From positions 1 to 34,720 of the forward strand of contig NZ_JAKEVM010000035.1 of the NCBI RefSeq assembly GCF_022398475.1: a DNA stretch of 34,720 bases, in the 5' to 3' direction. The notes below the pieces were generated by a model. It was not told the origin of the DNA. It did not search any database and saw only the letters and a list, made by a program, of their open reading frames with translations. The number at the start of each line of letters is the position of its first letter. Position 1 is the stretch's first letter. This document shows, piece after piece, positions 9,047 through 17,243 of the stretch. Position numbers and translations under genes: made by a program. This DNA is from Pseudoalteromonas shioyasakiensis (GTDB taxonomy: Bacteria; Pseudomonadota; Gammaproteobacteria; Enterobacterales; Alteromonadaceae).

Positions 9047-9065
9047 GTAAATGATAGCCATTATC
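9047..9065 (-). promoter_or_regulatory. Fur box
   Basis: GTAAATGATAGCCATTATC matches the 19-bp Fur consensus GATAATGATAATCATTATC at 15 of 19 positions, with both AATGATA and CATTATC half-sites intact. It overlaps the -10 element of the operon promoter, the usual place for iron-dependent repression by Fur. Confidence 0.88.
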
Positions 9066-9091
9066 ATATACGTATCGATTGTCTAAATCAA
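9063..9091 (-). promoter_or_regulatory. Sigma-70 promoter of the fbp operon
   Basis: On the minus strand TTGATT (9091-9086), a 17-bp spacer, then TATGAT (9068-9063). The -10 differs from consensus at one base. It lies about 40 bp before the first gene and overlaps the Fur box. Confidence 0.72.
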
Positions 9092-9116
9092 TTGCTATAA
9101 AGCCTTGATTACAGAA

Positions 9117-9572
9117 TTACACATTTTTATTTAAGTGATTGGAAAGCTTACTAAGAGTGTTCATAAATTGTTTAAGTTCTTGGCTATCTAAGTCACTCAC
9201 TAAACCTGCTTGCCACTCATTTGCTAATGGCACAATTTGCTCATGCAAACGGTTCCCCTCAACGGATAGTGATAACAAACTTGCGCGTTTATCCTTAGGG
9301 TTTTCTTTGGCTATTATAAGGTTTCTGGTCAATAGCGACTTTACTGCACGAGACGCCGTTGATTTATCCATTTGTGCCATATCACATAATTCTTTGGCAG
9401 TGCGCTCGCCATATTGGGCCAAATTCGCAATTACCCGCCATTGTGGCACGGTTAAATCGAACTGCTGTTGATATAGCTCACTAAACTGCTCACTCATTTG
9501 CATTGCAATATTGGTTAATGAATAAGGTAAGAACTGTTTTAAATCTAGGGTTGTTTGCTTATCTGTCGTCAT
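9117..9572 (-). CDS. MarR-family transcriptional regulator
   Basis: A 151-residue winged helix-turn-helix regulator of MarR type. The recognition region is ERTAKELCDMAQMDKSTASRAVKSLLTRNLI (about 54-84) and the wing is KENPKDKRASLLSLS. The size is normal for the family. It is transcribed away from hmgA-maiA, and the shared 103-bp control region contains a palindrome at 9595-9610. It probably represses hmgA-maiA and itself in response to a tyrosine-pathway metabolite, as other MarR/IclR-type regulators do beside homogentisate genes; this is inferred from position alone. Confidence 0.88.
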   Translation of the reverse strand: MTTDKQTTLDLKQFLPYSLTNIAMQMSEQFSELYQQQFDLTVPQWRVIANLAQYGERTAKELCDMAQMDKSTASRAVKSLLTRNLIIAKENPKDKRASLLSLSVEGNRLHEQIVPLANEWQAGLVSDLDSQELKQFMNTLSKLSNHLNKNV

Positions 9573-9594
9573 GGCTGCACTACTGTCAAAGAAT

Positions 9595-9610
9595 ATTTAC
9601 ACATGTAAAT
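9595..9610. promoter_or_regulatory. Candidate MarR operator
   Basis: ATTTAC-ACAT-GTAAAT, an inverted repeat with 6-bp perfect arms, placed between the marR start (9572) and the hmgA start (9676). Size and symmetry suit a MarR dimer. The binding protein is inferred from position. Confidence 0.5.
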
Positions 9611-9675
9611 TCAATGTAGTTTGAATTTAATCTCACATGAGAGTATCTTACCTAAAACCTTTCAGGAGTCTAGTG

Positions 9676-10980
9676 ATGAATAACGAATTACAATATATGA
9701 CAGGCTTTGGTAATGAATTTGAAACCGAAGCATTACCCGGTGCATTACCTATCGGTCAATTCAGCCCGCAAAAAGTTAAATACGATTTATATGCTGAGCA
9801 GTTCAGCACAACGGCATTTACAGCGCCCCGTGCTGATAACCGTCGTACTTGGTTTTACCGCATTCGCCCGTCAGTAATACAAGGTGATTACACGCCAATT
9901 GATAATGGCCTTATTCGCACTGCTCCTATTACAGAAGTGCCAACACCCCCGACAATGCTACGTTGGGATCCAATCGAAATTCCAGCACAGCCAACTGATT
10001 TTATAGATGGTTTAGTCACTATGGCTGCCAACGGCAGTGCCAATGCACAAACAGGTATTGGTATTCATATTTATGTCGCTAATAAATCAATGCAACAGCG
10101 TTACTTTTATAATGCTGATGGTGAAATGTTATTTGTGCCGCAACAAGGTGAACTATTACTTAGAACTGAGTGCGGGCAACTAACCGTTCGTGCAGGAGAA
10201 ATTGCCGTAATTCCTCGTGGCATTAAGTTCGCAGTTGATTTGCTCACTGATACAGCCCGTGGCTACATCTGTGAAAACTATGGCCATGCCTATATTTTAC
10301 CAGAGCGCGGCCCAGTGGGTGCCAATGGTTATGCTAATGACCGTGACTTCCACTACCCTGTAGCGGCTTTTGAAGATGTAGAAGGTGATTTCGAACTCGT
10401 AGCTAAATTCAATGGCAATATGTTCCGTTGTGATATTGGCCACTCGCCATTGGATGTAGTTGCTTGGACGGGTAACAGTGCACCTTACAAGTATGACCTT
10501 GCTCGATTCAATGTTATGAATACAGTAAGTTACGATCACCCAGATCCATCAATCTTTACTGTATTAACATCACCATCGGGTACAGAAGGTGTCGCTAATA
10601 TCGATTTTGCTATCTTCCCTCCGCGTTGGATGGTGGCTGAGAACACATTCCGCCCACCTTATTACCACCGTAATATTATGAGTGAGTTTATGGGCTTAAT
10701 CGAAGGTGTGTATGATGCCAAAGAGCATGGCTTTGTACCAGGTGGTTCTAGCTTACATAACTGTATGTCGCCACATGGTCCAGAAGCAGATGTATTCGAA
10801 AAAGCATCAAATGCTGAGCTTGAACCACAACGCTACGAAAACACTTTGGCATTTATGTTCGAATCGCGTTACGTTATTTCACCAACTAAATATGCCCTTG
10901 AAGGTAAAGAGCGTCAGCCTAATTACACTGACTGTTGGCGCACTATTAAAAAACATTTCACAGGTAAACAGGACGTATAA
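9676..10980 (+). CDS. hmgA: Homogentisate 1,2-dioxygenase
   Basis: Opens the aromatic ring of homogentisate to maleylacetoacetate in tyrosine and phenylalanine breakdown, in the cytoplasm, using Fe(II) and O2. The start is the ATG at 9676: AGGAG lies seven bases before it and the product begins [22 protein letters not shown], the usual N-terminus. An in-frame ATG at 9637 would add 13 residues ahead of that Shine-Dalgarno. At 434 residues the length is standard. The iron ligands are visible: H331 (YYHRN), E337 (MSEFMG) and H367 (CMSPHGP), each four less than the human numbering H335/E341/H371. The stop overlaps the maiA start (TAATG). No fumarylacetoacetate hydrolase gene is present here, so the last step must be encoded elsewhere. 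Confidence 0.97.
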   Translation: MNNELQYMTGFGNEFETEALPGALPIGQFSPQKVKYDLYAEQFSTTAFTAPRADNRRTWFYRIRPSVIQGDYTPIDNGLIRTAPITEVPTPPTMLRWDPIEIPAQPTDFIDGLVTMAANGSANAQTGIGIHIYVANKSMQQRYFYNADGEMLFVPQQGELLLRTECGQLTVRAGEIAVIPRGIKFAVDLLTDTARGYICENYGHAYILPERGPVGANGYANDRDFHYPVAAFEDVEGDFELVAKFNGNMFRCDIGHSPLDVVAWTGNSAPYKYDLARFNVMNTVSYDHPDPSIFTVLTSPSGTEGVANIDFAIFPPRWMVAENTFRPPYYHRNIMSEFMGLIEGVYDAKEHGFVPGGSSLHNCMSPHGPEADVFEKASNAELEPQRYENTLAFMFESRYVISPTKYALEGKERQPNYTDCWRTIKKHFTGKQDV

Positions 10981-11609
10981 TGAAACTTTATAGCTATTTT
11001 CGTTCATCAGCTGCATACCGAGTTCGCATTGCGCTTAATTTAAAGAACATTGATCACGAGTTAGTAACGGTTAATTTATTAAAATCAGAGCAACAAAGTG
11101 ACGAGTACCTAGCTAAAAACCCACAAGGGTTATTGCCAGCACTTGAAACTGATCAAGGTGTACTTGCGCAATCGCTGGCTATTTTAGAGTGGTTAGAAGA
11201 AACTCATCCAGAAACGCCTCTTTTAACGGGTGATGCATGGCAAAAAGCTCAGATCCGTAATTTATGTTATGCCGTAGCGTGCGATATCCACCCTATCGAT
11301 AATTTGCGTGTATTAAAGTACTTGGCTAACGATCTTGGTGTTGATGAAGAAGCAAAAACGACCTGGTATAAGCATTGGGTAGAAGTTGGCTTTAAGAGTA
11401 TTGAAAAGCTACTTAATGAAGCGAATACTTTTTGTGTGGGCAACAAACCAACGCTTGCTGATGTGTGCTTAGTGCCGCAAGTATTTAATGCCTTGCGCTT
11501 TAAAGTTGATATGACCAAGTACCCTAAAATTGCTGCGGTATATGAGCAATGTAATAAGCTTGATGCCTTTATTGATGCTGCACCACAAAATCAGCCAGAT
11601 GCAATTTAA
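10980..11609 (+). CDS. maiA: Maleylacetoacetate isomerase
   Basis: A glutathione-S-transferase-fold enzyme (zeta class) that isomerises maleylacetoacetate to fumarylacetoacetate with glutathione as cofactor, the step after HmgA. The 209-residue product begins [20 protein letters not shown], the zeta-class signature, with the catalytic Ser region SSAAYRVR, then NPQGLLPAL and QSLAILEWLEE typical of the glutathione site. The C-terminal helical domain includes NKPTLADVCLVPQ. It is translationally coupled to hmgA through TAATG and ends before a strong terminator. Confidence 0.96.
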   Translation: MKLYSYFRSSAAYRVRIALNLKNIDHELVTVNLLKSEQQSDEYLAKNPQGLLPALETDQGVLAQSLAILEWLEETHPETPLLTGDAWQKAQIRNLCYAVACDIHPIDNLRVLKYLANDLGVDEEAKTTWYKHWVEVGFKSIEKLLNEANTFCVGNKPTLADVCLVPQVFNALRFKVDMTKYPKIAAVYEQCNKLDAFIDAAPQNQPDAI

Positions 11610-11627
11610 GCTTTAAGATTTGTAGTT

Positions 11628-11657
11628 AAAAAGGCCCGAACACTTCGGGCCTTTTTT
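11628..11657. terminator. Bidirectional terminator between maiA and the 76-residue gene
   Basis: Stem AAGGCCCGAA / TTCGGGCCTT with a three-base loop, preceded by an A run and followed by a T run. It can serve maiA on the plus strand and the convergent gene on the minus strand. Confidence 0.9.
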
Positions 11658-11662
11658 ATTTG

Positions 11663-11893
11663 TTATCTAAGCGCTGAATTAATAACACTCACATGGTTAA
11701 TTAAATCGAGCCCTAAGTCGGTTAAGTAGCCCCCATCAGGACTATCTGTAATACCTTTATCATAAAGACGTTTTGCTGCATCTTTAATTGAGCTTTCGGC
11801 ATCGGAATGAATTTTAATTCCCTGCATTTGAGAGTTGCGAGGAAATTTTGCAAGCAGGGTTAGTTCGTCGATCATATTTTTATCAAATTGCAT
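11663..11893 (-). CDS. Small conserved protein, TIGR02647-like
   Basis: A soluble 76-residue protein with no signal peptide or membrane segment. It resembles, from memory, the short gammaproteobacterial family TIGR02647, with a middle SDAESSIKDAAKRLYDKGITDSPDGGYLT and the end LGLDLINHVSVINSAL. The pattern (helix, helix, then a turn rich in Gly and Asp followed by LTDLG) suggests a small winged-helix-like domain, but no function is established. GGTGA stands a few bases before the ATG. It converges on maiA and shares its terminator. Confidence 0.8.
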   Translation of the reverse strand: MQFDKNMIDELTLLAKFPRNSQMQGIKIHSDAESSIKDAAKRLYDKGITDSPDGGYLTDLGLDLINHVSVINSALR

Positions 11894-11970
11894 GTGTTCA
11901 CCTTTTTATTATTTATTCCTTGTCATAAGCTTAGTGTAGTTATACAAATCTGCCCAACGGGAGGCGTATT

Positions 11971-12270
11971 TTGTTAAAGAAAATTTTACTGTTAAGTACT
12001 TTGTTTACTTTAGGGTTTCTAAACCAAGCACTAGCAAAGGAAAAACCACTAATCGTGCTTGATGGTCAAGAGGCATTAAACGATCAAAAAGTGTGTTGGT
12101 ATGAAAATAAACGCTATACCGAAGGTGCCTATATTGCCGTTGGCGATATTACGTTAATTTGCACTGCCAAACAGCCTAATTTTTCAAACAGTGATTTGGC
12201 ATGGCTCAGACTAAATGCTAATGGCGAGATTATTTACCCTAAACAAGCGAAAACGATTCACGTCAATTAG
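11971..12270 (+). CDS. Small secreted protein, DUF1496-like
   Basis: A 99-residue exported protein of unknown function. It starts at TTG, supported by GGGAGG six bases upstream, and has a clear signal peptide ending QALA|KE (about residues 1-22). The mature part contains VCWYENKRYTEGAYIAVGDITLICT, a pattern I associate with the DUF1496 family. It has just two cysteines (in VCWY and LICT), probably joined by a disulfide in the periplasm. It appears monocistronic. Confidence 0.72.
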   Translation: MLKKILLLSTLFTLGFLNQALAKEKPLIVLDGQEALNDQKVCWYENKRYTEGAYIAVGDITLICTAKQPNFSNSDLAWLRLNANGEIIYPKQAKTIHVN

Positions 12271-12326
12271 CTTAAAACTCACAAATAGGGTACTATTGCG
12301 CGGTTGCAAATAACCTAAGATTTATC

Positions 12327-12593
12327 ATGGACAATCAACCAAATAATCCGTTACATGGCGTTAAACTAGCCGACATCGTTACTAAACTTGAAGAAAAACT
12401 TGGTTGGCAAGGTATGGCAGCGCACGTAGACGTACGCTGCTTTCAAAATGACCCAAGTGTGAAGTCGAGTCTTAAATTTTTACGAAAGACCCCTTGGGCA
12501 CGAGAAAAAGTAGAGCAGTTATATATTGATACCTTTATCGATAATGACCAAGCTGATGATGGCACTTTCCAATGGAAAAGCATCAAAAGGTAA
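12327..12593 (+). CDS. VF530 family (DUF2132) small DNA-binding-like protein
   Basis: An 88-residue protein matching the VF530 family: [22 protein letters not shown] near the start, then the hallmark [25 protein letters not shown]. The family is described as a helical DNA-binding-like fold; its biological role is not known to me. No signal peptide. It ends five bases before the stop of the convergent phosphatase-kinase gene, with no terminator hairpin between. Confidence 0.88.
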   Translation: MDNQPNNPLHGVKLADIVTKLEEKLGWQGMAAHVDVRCFQNDPSVKSSLKFLRKTPWAREKVEQLYIDTFIDNDQADDGTFQWKSIKR

Positions 12594-12597
12594 CCAC

Positions 12598-14220
12598 TTA
12601 ATCTTCAGCTGCTACAATCACCGAAAGCGATTTCGGTGATATCTCCACCTCTAGTTTATCTGCAGTTTTAACTTCACCATCAATAACATAGGTCAACCCT
12701 TTTTCTGCGCTTACTGTCACTCGTTTAGCATTTGTGTGGTGACTGTTAATAGCAAAACTAGTTTGCGTAATACTCGAGAACACTAACTCCGCAATACTTA
12801 AAGTACTCGCTTTAGAATCGGCACTAGGTGTTAACCAGTTAACATCAAGTAAACCATCTTGGTGATCTGGCTGACCTGCAGATTGAGCAAGTAAAGTAGT
12901 AAATGGCGCTGCGTTGGCGATGATTAAACTGGTGGTATTGATTGTTTGCTCATCGTTATTATCAAGAGTAACAACATAGTCTTGCGCTTCATGCTCACCT
13001 AATGCTTGCCAAAATCCTTGTAAATAAGCTAATTGCCCAGACTCATTTTTAGCATCACGATGGGCTTTTTCAATCATCTTTTGTTCAAAACCAATTCCTG
13101 CAAGTAATAACATACGCTCGCCATTACACACAGCGGTATCTATCCGACTCGCCTGCCCTTCAATTATCAGCTCACAAGCCTGCTCAACCGGAATAAGCTT
13201 CGATTGTATCCCCATCAACACATGAGCGAGCGCATTGGCAGTACCTAAAGGAATGATACCCAGTTTACACTCTGTATTTACAAGTACACTTGCCACCTCT
13301 GTTACTGTGCCATCGCCACCACAGGCGATGACTACATCAGGGTTCAATTCAAGTGCTTCTTTGGCCAACTCAGTACCATTTACCTGTTCTGACGTGGTGT
13401 AAACAGTTAAATCGTAATACTCAGACAAACGAGAGGTAATTTGCTTACGTTTAGCTTCCCACAGTTTTGTACCAGAAACAGGATTAGCGATGAGCACAGC
13501 TTTATTTTTGATTAACAAGTCACCTCTACGATGGCGACGCACAAGATGACGCAGCTGGCGCTTGTTTAAATTTGCAGTTTCTCTAGTTTCTTTAATTTGT
13601 GCGAGTACTTGGTGTACATCGGCATCTTTGTTTTGGCTAAGTAAGTAAGCTGCCATCACAAAAACTGAACGGCCACGCCCTAAGGCGCAATGTACTACGA
13701 CACGTCTATCTGCTTTTACTTGATGGTCAATCCAATTAATCGCTTGGTGTAGTTGCGCGCGTGTTGGCACGCTATGATCAAGTACAGGGATATTTAAATA
13801 ACGAATATTCTCTTGCGTAGAAGACCATTCAAGGCCATCAAACTCACAAGTTACATCTAAAATAGCTGTAATACCCATTTCTTTCATGGTGTCTATATCT
13901 GAAGGAAATAAACGACAGGCTAAAAATAAATGCTCATTAATTTGTTGTAATGGTGGCACTTTATCGTGTTTTCTCGACCAAGCATTGTAAAGTTGTGCAC
14001 CCAATAAAAATGGAATAAAAGCCCAACGAATATAGATAGGAATAACGCCATTTTCACGTTTTCTAAAAATACGTGCAATATTAAAAAAATATGCGCCACT
14101 AACCAAAAGTAACGACAAAGCCGTCCAATAAAAAAACAGCGCAAAGTAAACAGTTTCTACCCGAATAGCCGCAATTATAAATACAATCGCTAAAGCTAAG
14201 TAACTAAATGCTGCCCACAT
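12598..14220 (-). CDS. Membrane dual-specificity phosphatase fused to diacylglycerol-kinase-like domain
   Basis: A 540-residue three-part protein. Residues 1-80 hold about three membrane segments. Residues 90-230 are a dual-specificity/tyrosine phosphatase with P-loop VHCALGRGRS (C178, R184, the CX5R motif) and an upstream general-acid-like Asp in PVLDHS. Residues 238-535 are a lipid/diacylglycerol kinase catalytic domain with GGDGTVTEVA (301-310), PLGTANALAHVL (324-335) and a C-terminal beta domain of YegS/BmrU type. The start is ATG 14220, with AAGGAG upstream; a GTG two codons earlier overlaps that ribosome site. Phosphatase and kinase acting on the same or linked membrane lipids is possible, since some bacterial phosphatases of this fold act on phosphatidylglycerol phosphate. 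Substrates are unproven. Confidence 0.9.
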   Translation of the reverse strand: MWAAFSYLALAIVFIIAAIRVETVYFALFFYWTALSLLLVSGAYFFNIARIFRKRENGVIPIYIRWAFIPFLLGAQLYNAWSRKHDKVPPLQQINEHLFLACRLFPSDIDTMKEMGITAILDVTCEFDGLEWSSTQENIRYLNIPVLDHSVPTRAQLHQAINWIDHQVKADRRVVVHCALGRGRSVFVMAAYLLSQNKDADVHQVLAQIKETRETANLNKRQLRHLVRRHRRGDLLIKNKAVLIANPVSGTKLWEAKRKQITSRLSEYYDLTVYTTSEQVNGTELAKEALELNPDVVIACGGDGTVTEVASVLVNTECKLGIIPLGTANALAHVLMGIQSKLIPVEQACELIIEGQASRIDTAVCNGERMLLLAGIGFEQKMIEKAHRDAKNESGQLAYLQGFWQALGEHEAQDYVVTLDNNDEQTINTTSLIIANAAPFTTLLAQSAGQPDHQDGLLDVNWLTPSADSKASTLSIAELVFSSITQTSFAINSHHTNAKRVTVSAEKGLTYVIDGEVKTADKLEVEISPKSLSVIVAAED

Positions 14221-14524
14221 AATCACTCCTTGTTATTCTAATTGCATACTACGTTGCAAGTTTCACTCCAGTAAAAGCCGTTCAATTACCCCTACTGGCT
14301 ATTTAAAATCAGTAACTTAGCATTTATAAAAAAGCTTACCATTTTAGTTTAGGACATTTTTTCACAATTTTATGAATAACTTACAATAATTTACATAGAA
14401 CCAATTTGATAGATTTGCCAAGTACTCTTTCCCTGCTAGTCTAAGTTAAAAGCCATGCCTAATAATGACAGGTTTTTAGTAGAGCTTTCGTTAAAAATTT
14501 AAATCAACCCGAGCCTAATTCGTT
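14221..14524. other. Divergent intergenic region, 304 bp
   Basis: AT-rich control region between the phosphatase-kinase (minus) and the anti-sigma gene (plus). I see no ORF of note, no terminator and no clear RNA. A weak promoter candidate for the plus strand is TTGCCA (14415-14420), 16 bp, TAGTCT (14437-14442). No remnant of a sigma-factor gene is visible. Confidence 0.4.
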
Positions 14525-15214
14525 ATGAAATACGATGACCAAACGCTACTTAATTTACTTGCAGCAGAATATGTTTTAGGCACTTTACATGGCCATGCCC
14601 GAGATAGATTTAGCCGCCTAATGCGTACCTCTCCTCGAGCCCGATACGCAACCTCCTTATGGCAAAGACATATAAAAAACCTAGAAAACGCGATTGAATC
14701 TAACCCACCTGATCAGCAAGTTTGGGATAAAATAACAAAACGGATTGACCCACTTTTTTTACCAACACAGAAGAAAGCAAAAGAACCTAAATATGGAATA
14801 TTTAAGGCTTGGGCTGCTATTGCAACAGCGGTTTGTATTGTGTTGGTATTAATTACTTGGCAACCGCAAGAGTCGTTTAGTGATAAAATAAATCACTCGG
14901 TAACGTTTTATGACTCAGCAAATAAGCCAGTTTGGAATTTAGATATAAGCGATCACAGTATTTTACTTAAAGCAGCTAGCGGCATGAGTTTACAAACTGA
15001 TTATGATTACCAGTTGTGGATCCGTTTAAAAGGCTACCCGAGCGCCATCCCTATTGCTTTACTACCAAAATCAGATAGTAAAGAAATTGCCCGAAATGCA
15101 TTATTTAAACCACAAAATATCACTTTACTTGCAATAAGCCGTGAGCCAATTGGAGGCTCACAATCAGGTAGCCCAAGCGAAATTATTTATACAGCCGTAC
15201 TCGATGCGAACTAA
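14525..15214 (+). CDS. Anti-sigma factor, RskA-like, without adjacent sigma gene
   Basis: A single-pass inner-membrane regulator of 229 residues. The N-terminal cytoplasmic part is a small zinc-less anti-sigma domain (LLNLLAAEYVLGTLHGHARDRF, 8-29, then PRARYATSLWQRHI). One membrane helix lies at about 94-112 (FKAWAAIATAVCIVLVLITW). The periplasmic part resembles the RskA C-terminal domain, with DYQLWIRLKG and the near-terminal GGSQSGSPSEIIYTA. In this family an ECF sigma factor normally sits directly upstream. Here the upstream neighbour is the divergent phosphatase-kinase, and the downstream gene is unrelated, so the partner must be elsewhere or lost. Confidence 0.87.
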   Translation: MKYDDQTLLNLLAAEYVLGTLHGHARDRFSRLMRTSPRARYATSLWQRHIKNLENAIESNPPDQQVWDKITKRIDPLFLPTQKKAKEPKYGIFKAWAAIATAVCIVLVLITWQPQESFSDKINHSVTFYDSANKPVWNLDISDHSILLKAASGMSLQTDYDYQLWIRLKGYPSAIPIALLPKSDSKEIARNALFKPQNITLLAISREPIGGSQSGSPSEIIYTAVLDAN

Positions 15215-15391
15215 TCATACACAGACTAGAAACAATATAAATACGAGCAAAGCCATTATTTCTAAGATAAACGACCTATTCGATAAACCTTTGTACTTGC
15301 TATAGTTACAGCCTCTTTTTATATCCGCTTTAAAAAATAGGCGGTAATTCGAGTATTAGACTCATCTCCTTGTATTATCTTAGGAATAAAA

Positions 15392-16489
15392 ATGAAAAAG
15401 TCGTTGTTGTTTACGCTATTTCTATTAATTTTTAGCTCTATCTGTCACGCCCACCAGCAAAGCACCGCTTATCTTAATTTAGAACAACAAACGAGCAATA
15501 AGCTATTGCTAGTAGGCTCTTGGCAAGCCTCGGTGAATGATCTCGATAAAGCGCTCAACTTCGATAATAATCAGGATAATGTAATTACATGGCATGAAAT
15601 TACATCACAGCAGCAAGCAGTATTAGACTATATAAATAGCCATTTTAATGTGTTACAACAAAATCAAAGCTGCAAGGTCACGATTGATGGTGCACTCAGT
15701 ATAGATAACCACTTTAATCAGTCGTATATCCATGTGCCACTACAAGTTGATTGTCCATCTGATAGTTCTATAACAGTTAATTACACAGCCCTATTTGATA
15801 TAGATGAGCATCATCAAGCAATTGCTGCCATTGCTAAATCAAGCCGCGTATTTGAACAAAATACGCCAAAACAAGTTATAAACTTTAAAGAGCAAAGCTT
15901 CAGCACAACGTTTATTGAATATGTACATCAAGGCATATTACATATTTGGATGGGCACCGATCATATTTTGTTTTTAATCGCGCTATTACTGGGCTGTGTG
16001 TTAGTTCGTAAGCAAGGCGAGTGGCAACGTGTCGAGTCTAAAAAACAAATTCTAATTGATACAGCTTGGATCATCACCGCTTTTACACTTGCTCACTCAA
16101 TTACCCTAACAGCGACTGCTATGAATATCATATCGCCAAACACCCGATGGGTAGAATTAGGTATCGCGCTTTCTGTATTAATTGCTGCAATAAATAATAT
16201 TTGGCCAATGATTGTGCGCTTAGGCTGGATCACATTCTGTTTTGGTCTATTACACGGTATGGGGTTTGCGAGTGTTTTAGGTGAGCTTGGTTTATCAAAT
16301 GAATACCAGCTAATGAGTATTTTAGCCTTTAATTTAGGGGTTGAGATTGGTCAACTGGTTATTTTAGCAATTTGTTTACCACTACTAATGCTACTCAGAA
16401 ATAGTCCCTGGTACAAAAAAGTCATTATGCCAGCAGGTTCAGTGCTAATTGCCATTATGGCAATCCAATGGTCTATAGAGCGCTTTTAA
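15392..16489 (+). CDS. HupE/UreJ-2 family membrane protein with EF-hand-like loop
   Basis: An inner-membrane protein of 365 residues. Signal peptide to CHA|HQQ (1-20), a periplasmic domain (about 21-170), then about six to seven membrane helices carrying family motifs HQGILHIWMGTDHILFLIAL, AFTLAHSITL, FGLLHGMGFA and FNLGVEIGQL. The His/Asp residues there resemble metal-binding sites of HupE nickel permeases. The periplasmic part contains DNNQDNVITWHE (58-69), which fits an EF-hand loop with acidic or polar residues at 1, 3, 5, 9 and 12, although position 6 is Asn instead of Gly. AGGA seven bases before the ATG supports the start. Metal transport or calcium-linked function is inferred; the exact substrate is unknown. 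Confidence 0.85.
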   Translation: MKKSLLFTLFLLIFSSICHAHQQSTAYLNLEQQTSNKLLLVGSWQASVNDLDKALNFDNNQDNVITWHEITSQQQAVLDYINSHFNVLQQNQSCKVTIDGALSIDNHFNQSYIHVPLQVDCPSDSSITVNYTALFDIDEHHQAIAAIAKSSRVFEQNTPKQVINFKEQSFSTTFIEYVHQGILHIWMGTDHILFLIALLLGCVLVRKQGEWQRVESKKQILIDTAWIITAFTLAHSITLTATAMNIISPNTRWVELGIALSVLIAAINNIWPMIVRLGWITFCFGLLHGMGFASVLGELGLSNEYQLMSILAFNLGVEIGQLVILAICLPLLMLLRNSPWYKKVIMPAGSVLIAIMAIQWSIERF

Positions 16490-16500
16490 TAAGCGCTTTA
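16479..16500. terminator. Hairpin spanning two convergent stop codons
   Basis: AGCGCTT-TTAAT-AAGCGCT, with the plus-strand stop in the loop and the minus-strand stop just after the right arm (16498-16500). T runs are short on both sides, so termination is possible but weak. Confidence 0.45.
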
Positions 16501-17115
16501 TTCAAAGGGTAACAATAAGGTTTTCATTGTTGGACGTAGCGCTTTAAGTAACTCATGAATATCTAAATCAGGGTTGAGCATTTTGCGCAGTAACAAGCCA
16601 CCCATTACTGAAAACATCACTTCAATACGGGCATTCACTTCTTCAAGTGCAGTACCCTGTAATGGCCCTCTTTCACCCACTAATAATTCACGCATAGAAT
16701 CACGAGCGTGGCTATCTGACTCACGTAATAAGTTAGCCACTTTTTCATTGCGTGCAGCTTCGGCGAGCATTTCTAAATCAAGCGCACCTTGATTCAAATC
16801 GGTATGGCGCTCAACGCCTCTACCTAGACCATCTAGTAATACAGTGACACGATCGCCAGGTTTATCAGCAAACTCTTTAAAGATTGAGAACATTTCTTCC
16901 ATATCACGCTCAACAATCGATTCTATAATTGCTTCTTTGCTGGCGAAGTAATTGTAGATATGACCAGCACTCATACCCGCGGTTTTAGAAATTTCGGCCA
17001 TTCCCGCGCCATGATAACCCTTACGTCGAAAACAATCCGCTGCGGCACAAAGCACTTGATTACGTCTTGCCTCGGCAAGCGCAGGGTCATTGTGTCTTTT
17101 CGTTTTTTGCGTCAT
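16498..17115 (-). CDS. TetR-family regulator of the RND efflux operon
   Basis: A 205-residue TetR/AcrR-type repressor. The N-terminal helix-turn-helix is ILxxA-like: VLCAAADCFRRKGYHGAGMAEISKTAGMSAGHIYNYFASKEAII (about 21-64). The C-terminal ligand-binding part is helical, ending in LLLRKMLNPDLDIHELLKAL. It lies 128 bp downstream of the outer-membrane factor gene on the same strand. The palindrome over the promoter of the efflux operon (22965-22996) is its most likely operator. No copy of that palindrome is seen before the tetR gene itself. Ligand unknown; regulation of the pump is inferred from linkage. Confidence 0.9.
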   Translation of the reverse strand: MTQKTKRHNDPALAEARRNQVLCAAADCFRRKGYHGAGMAEISKTAGMSAGHIYNYFASKEAIIESIVERDMEEMFSIFKEFADKPGDRVTVLLDGLGRGVERHTDLNQGALDLEMLAEAARNEKVANLLRESDSHARDSMRELLVGERGPLQGTALEEVNARIEVMFSVMGGLLLRKMLNPDLDIHELLKALRPTMKTLLLPFE

Positions 17116-17243
17116 GGTTTCTCCAAGCTTTACTGACTAGGGTTAACTTTAATTTAAAGAAGGTTTACAGGATCTTAATCTTTGAGGAGAGTTAAAACAA
17201 CTAAGAACCTGCAAAACCTTAAATAAATTATGCTTTTGCTGAA

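Noticed and set aside
10706..10993. Plus-strand ORF overlapping the end of hmgA
   Set aside because: It is an out-of-frame reading through conserved HmgA active-site sequence, with no family features.
9637..11609. Loss of fumarylacetoacetate hydrolase implying a pigment-forming (pyomelanin) pathway
   Set aside because: Only the local absence of fahA is visible; hmgA is intact, so homogentisate should not accumulate, and fahA may lie elsewhere.
17160..17217. Imperfect inverted repeat (AAGGTTTACAGG ... CCTGCAAAACCTT) between the OMF and TetR genes
   Set aside because: The arms are about 30 bases apart and mismatched, with no T run; too weak to call an operator or terminator.
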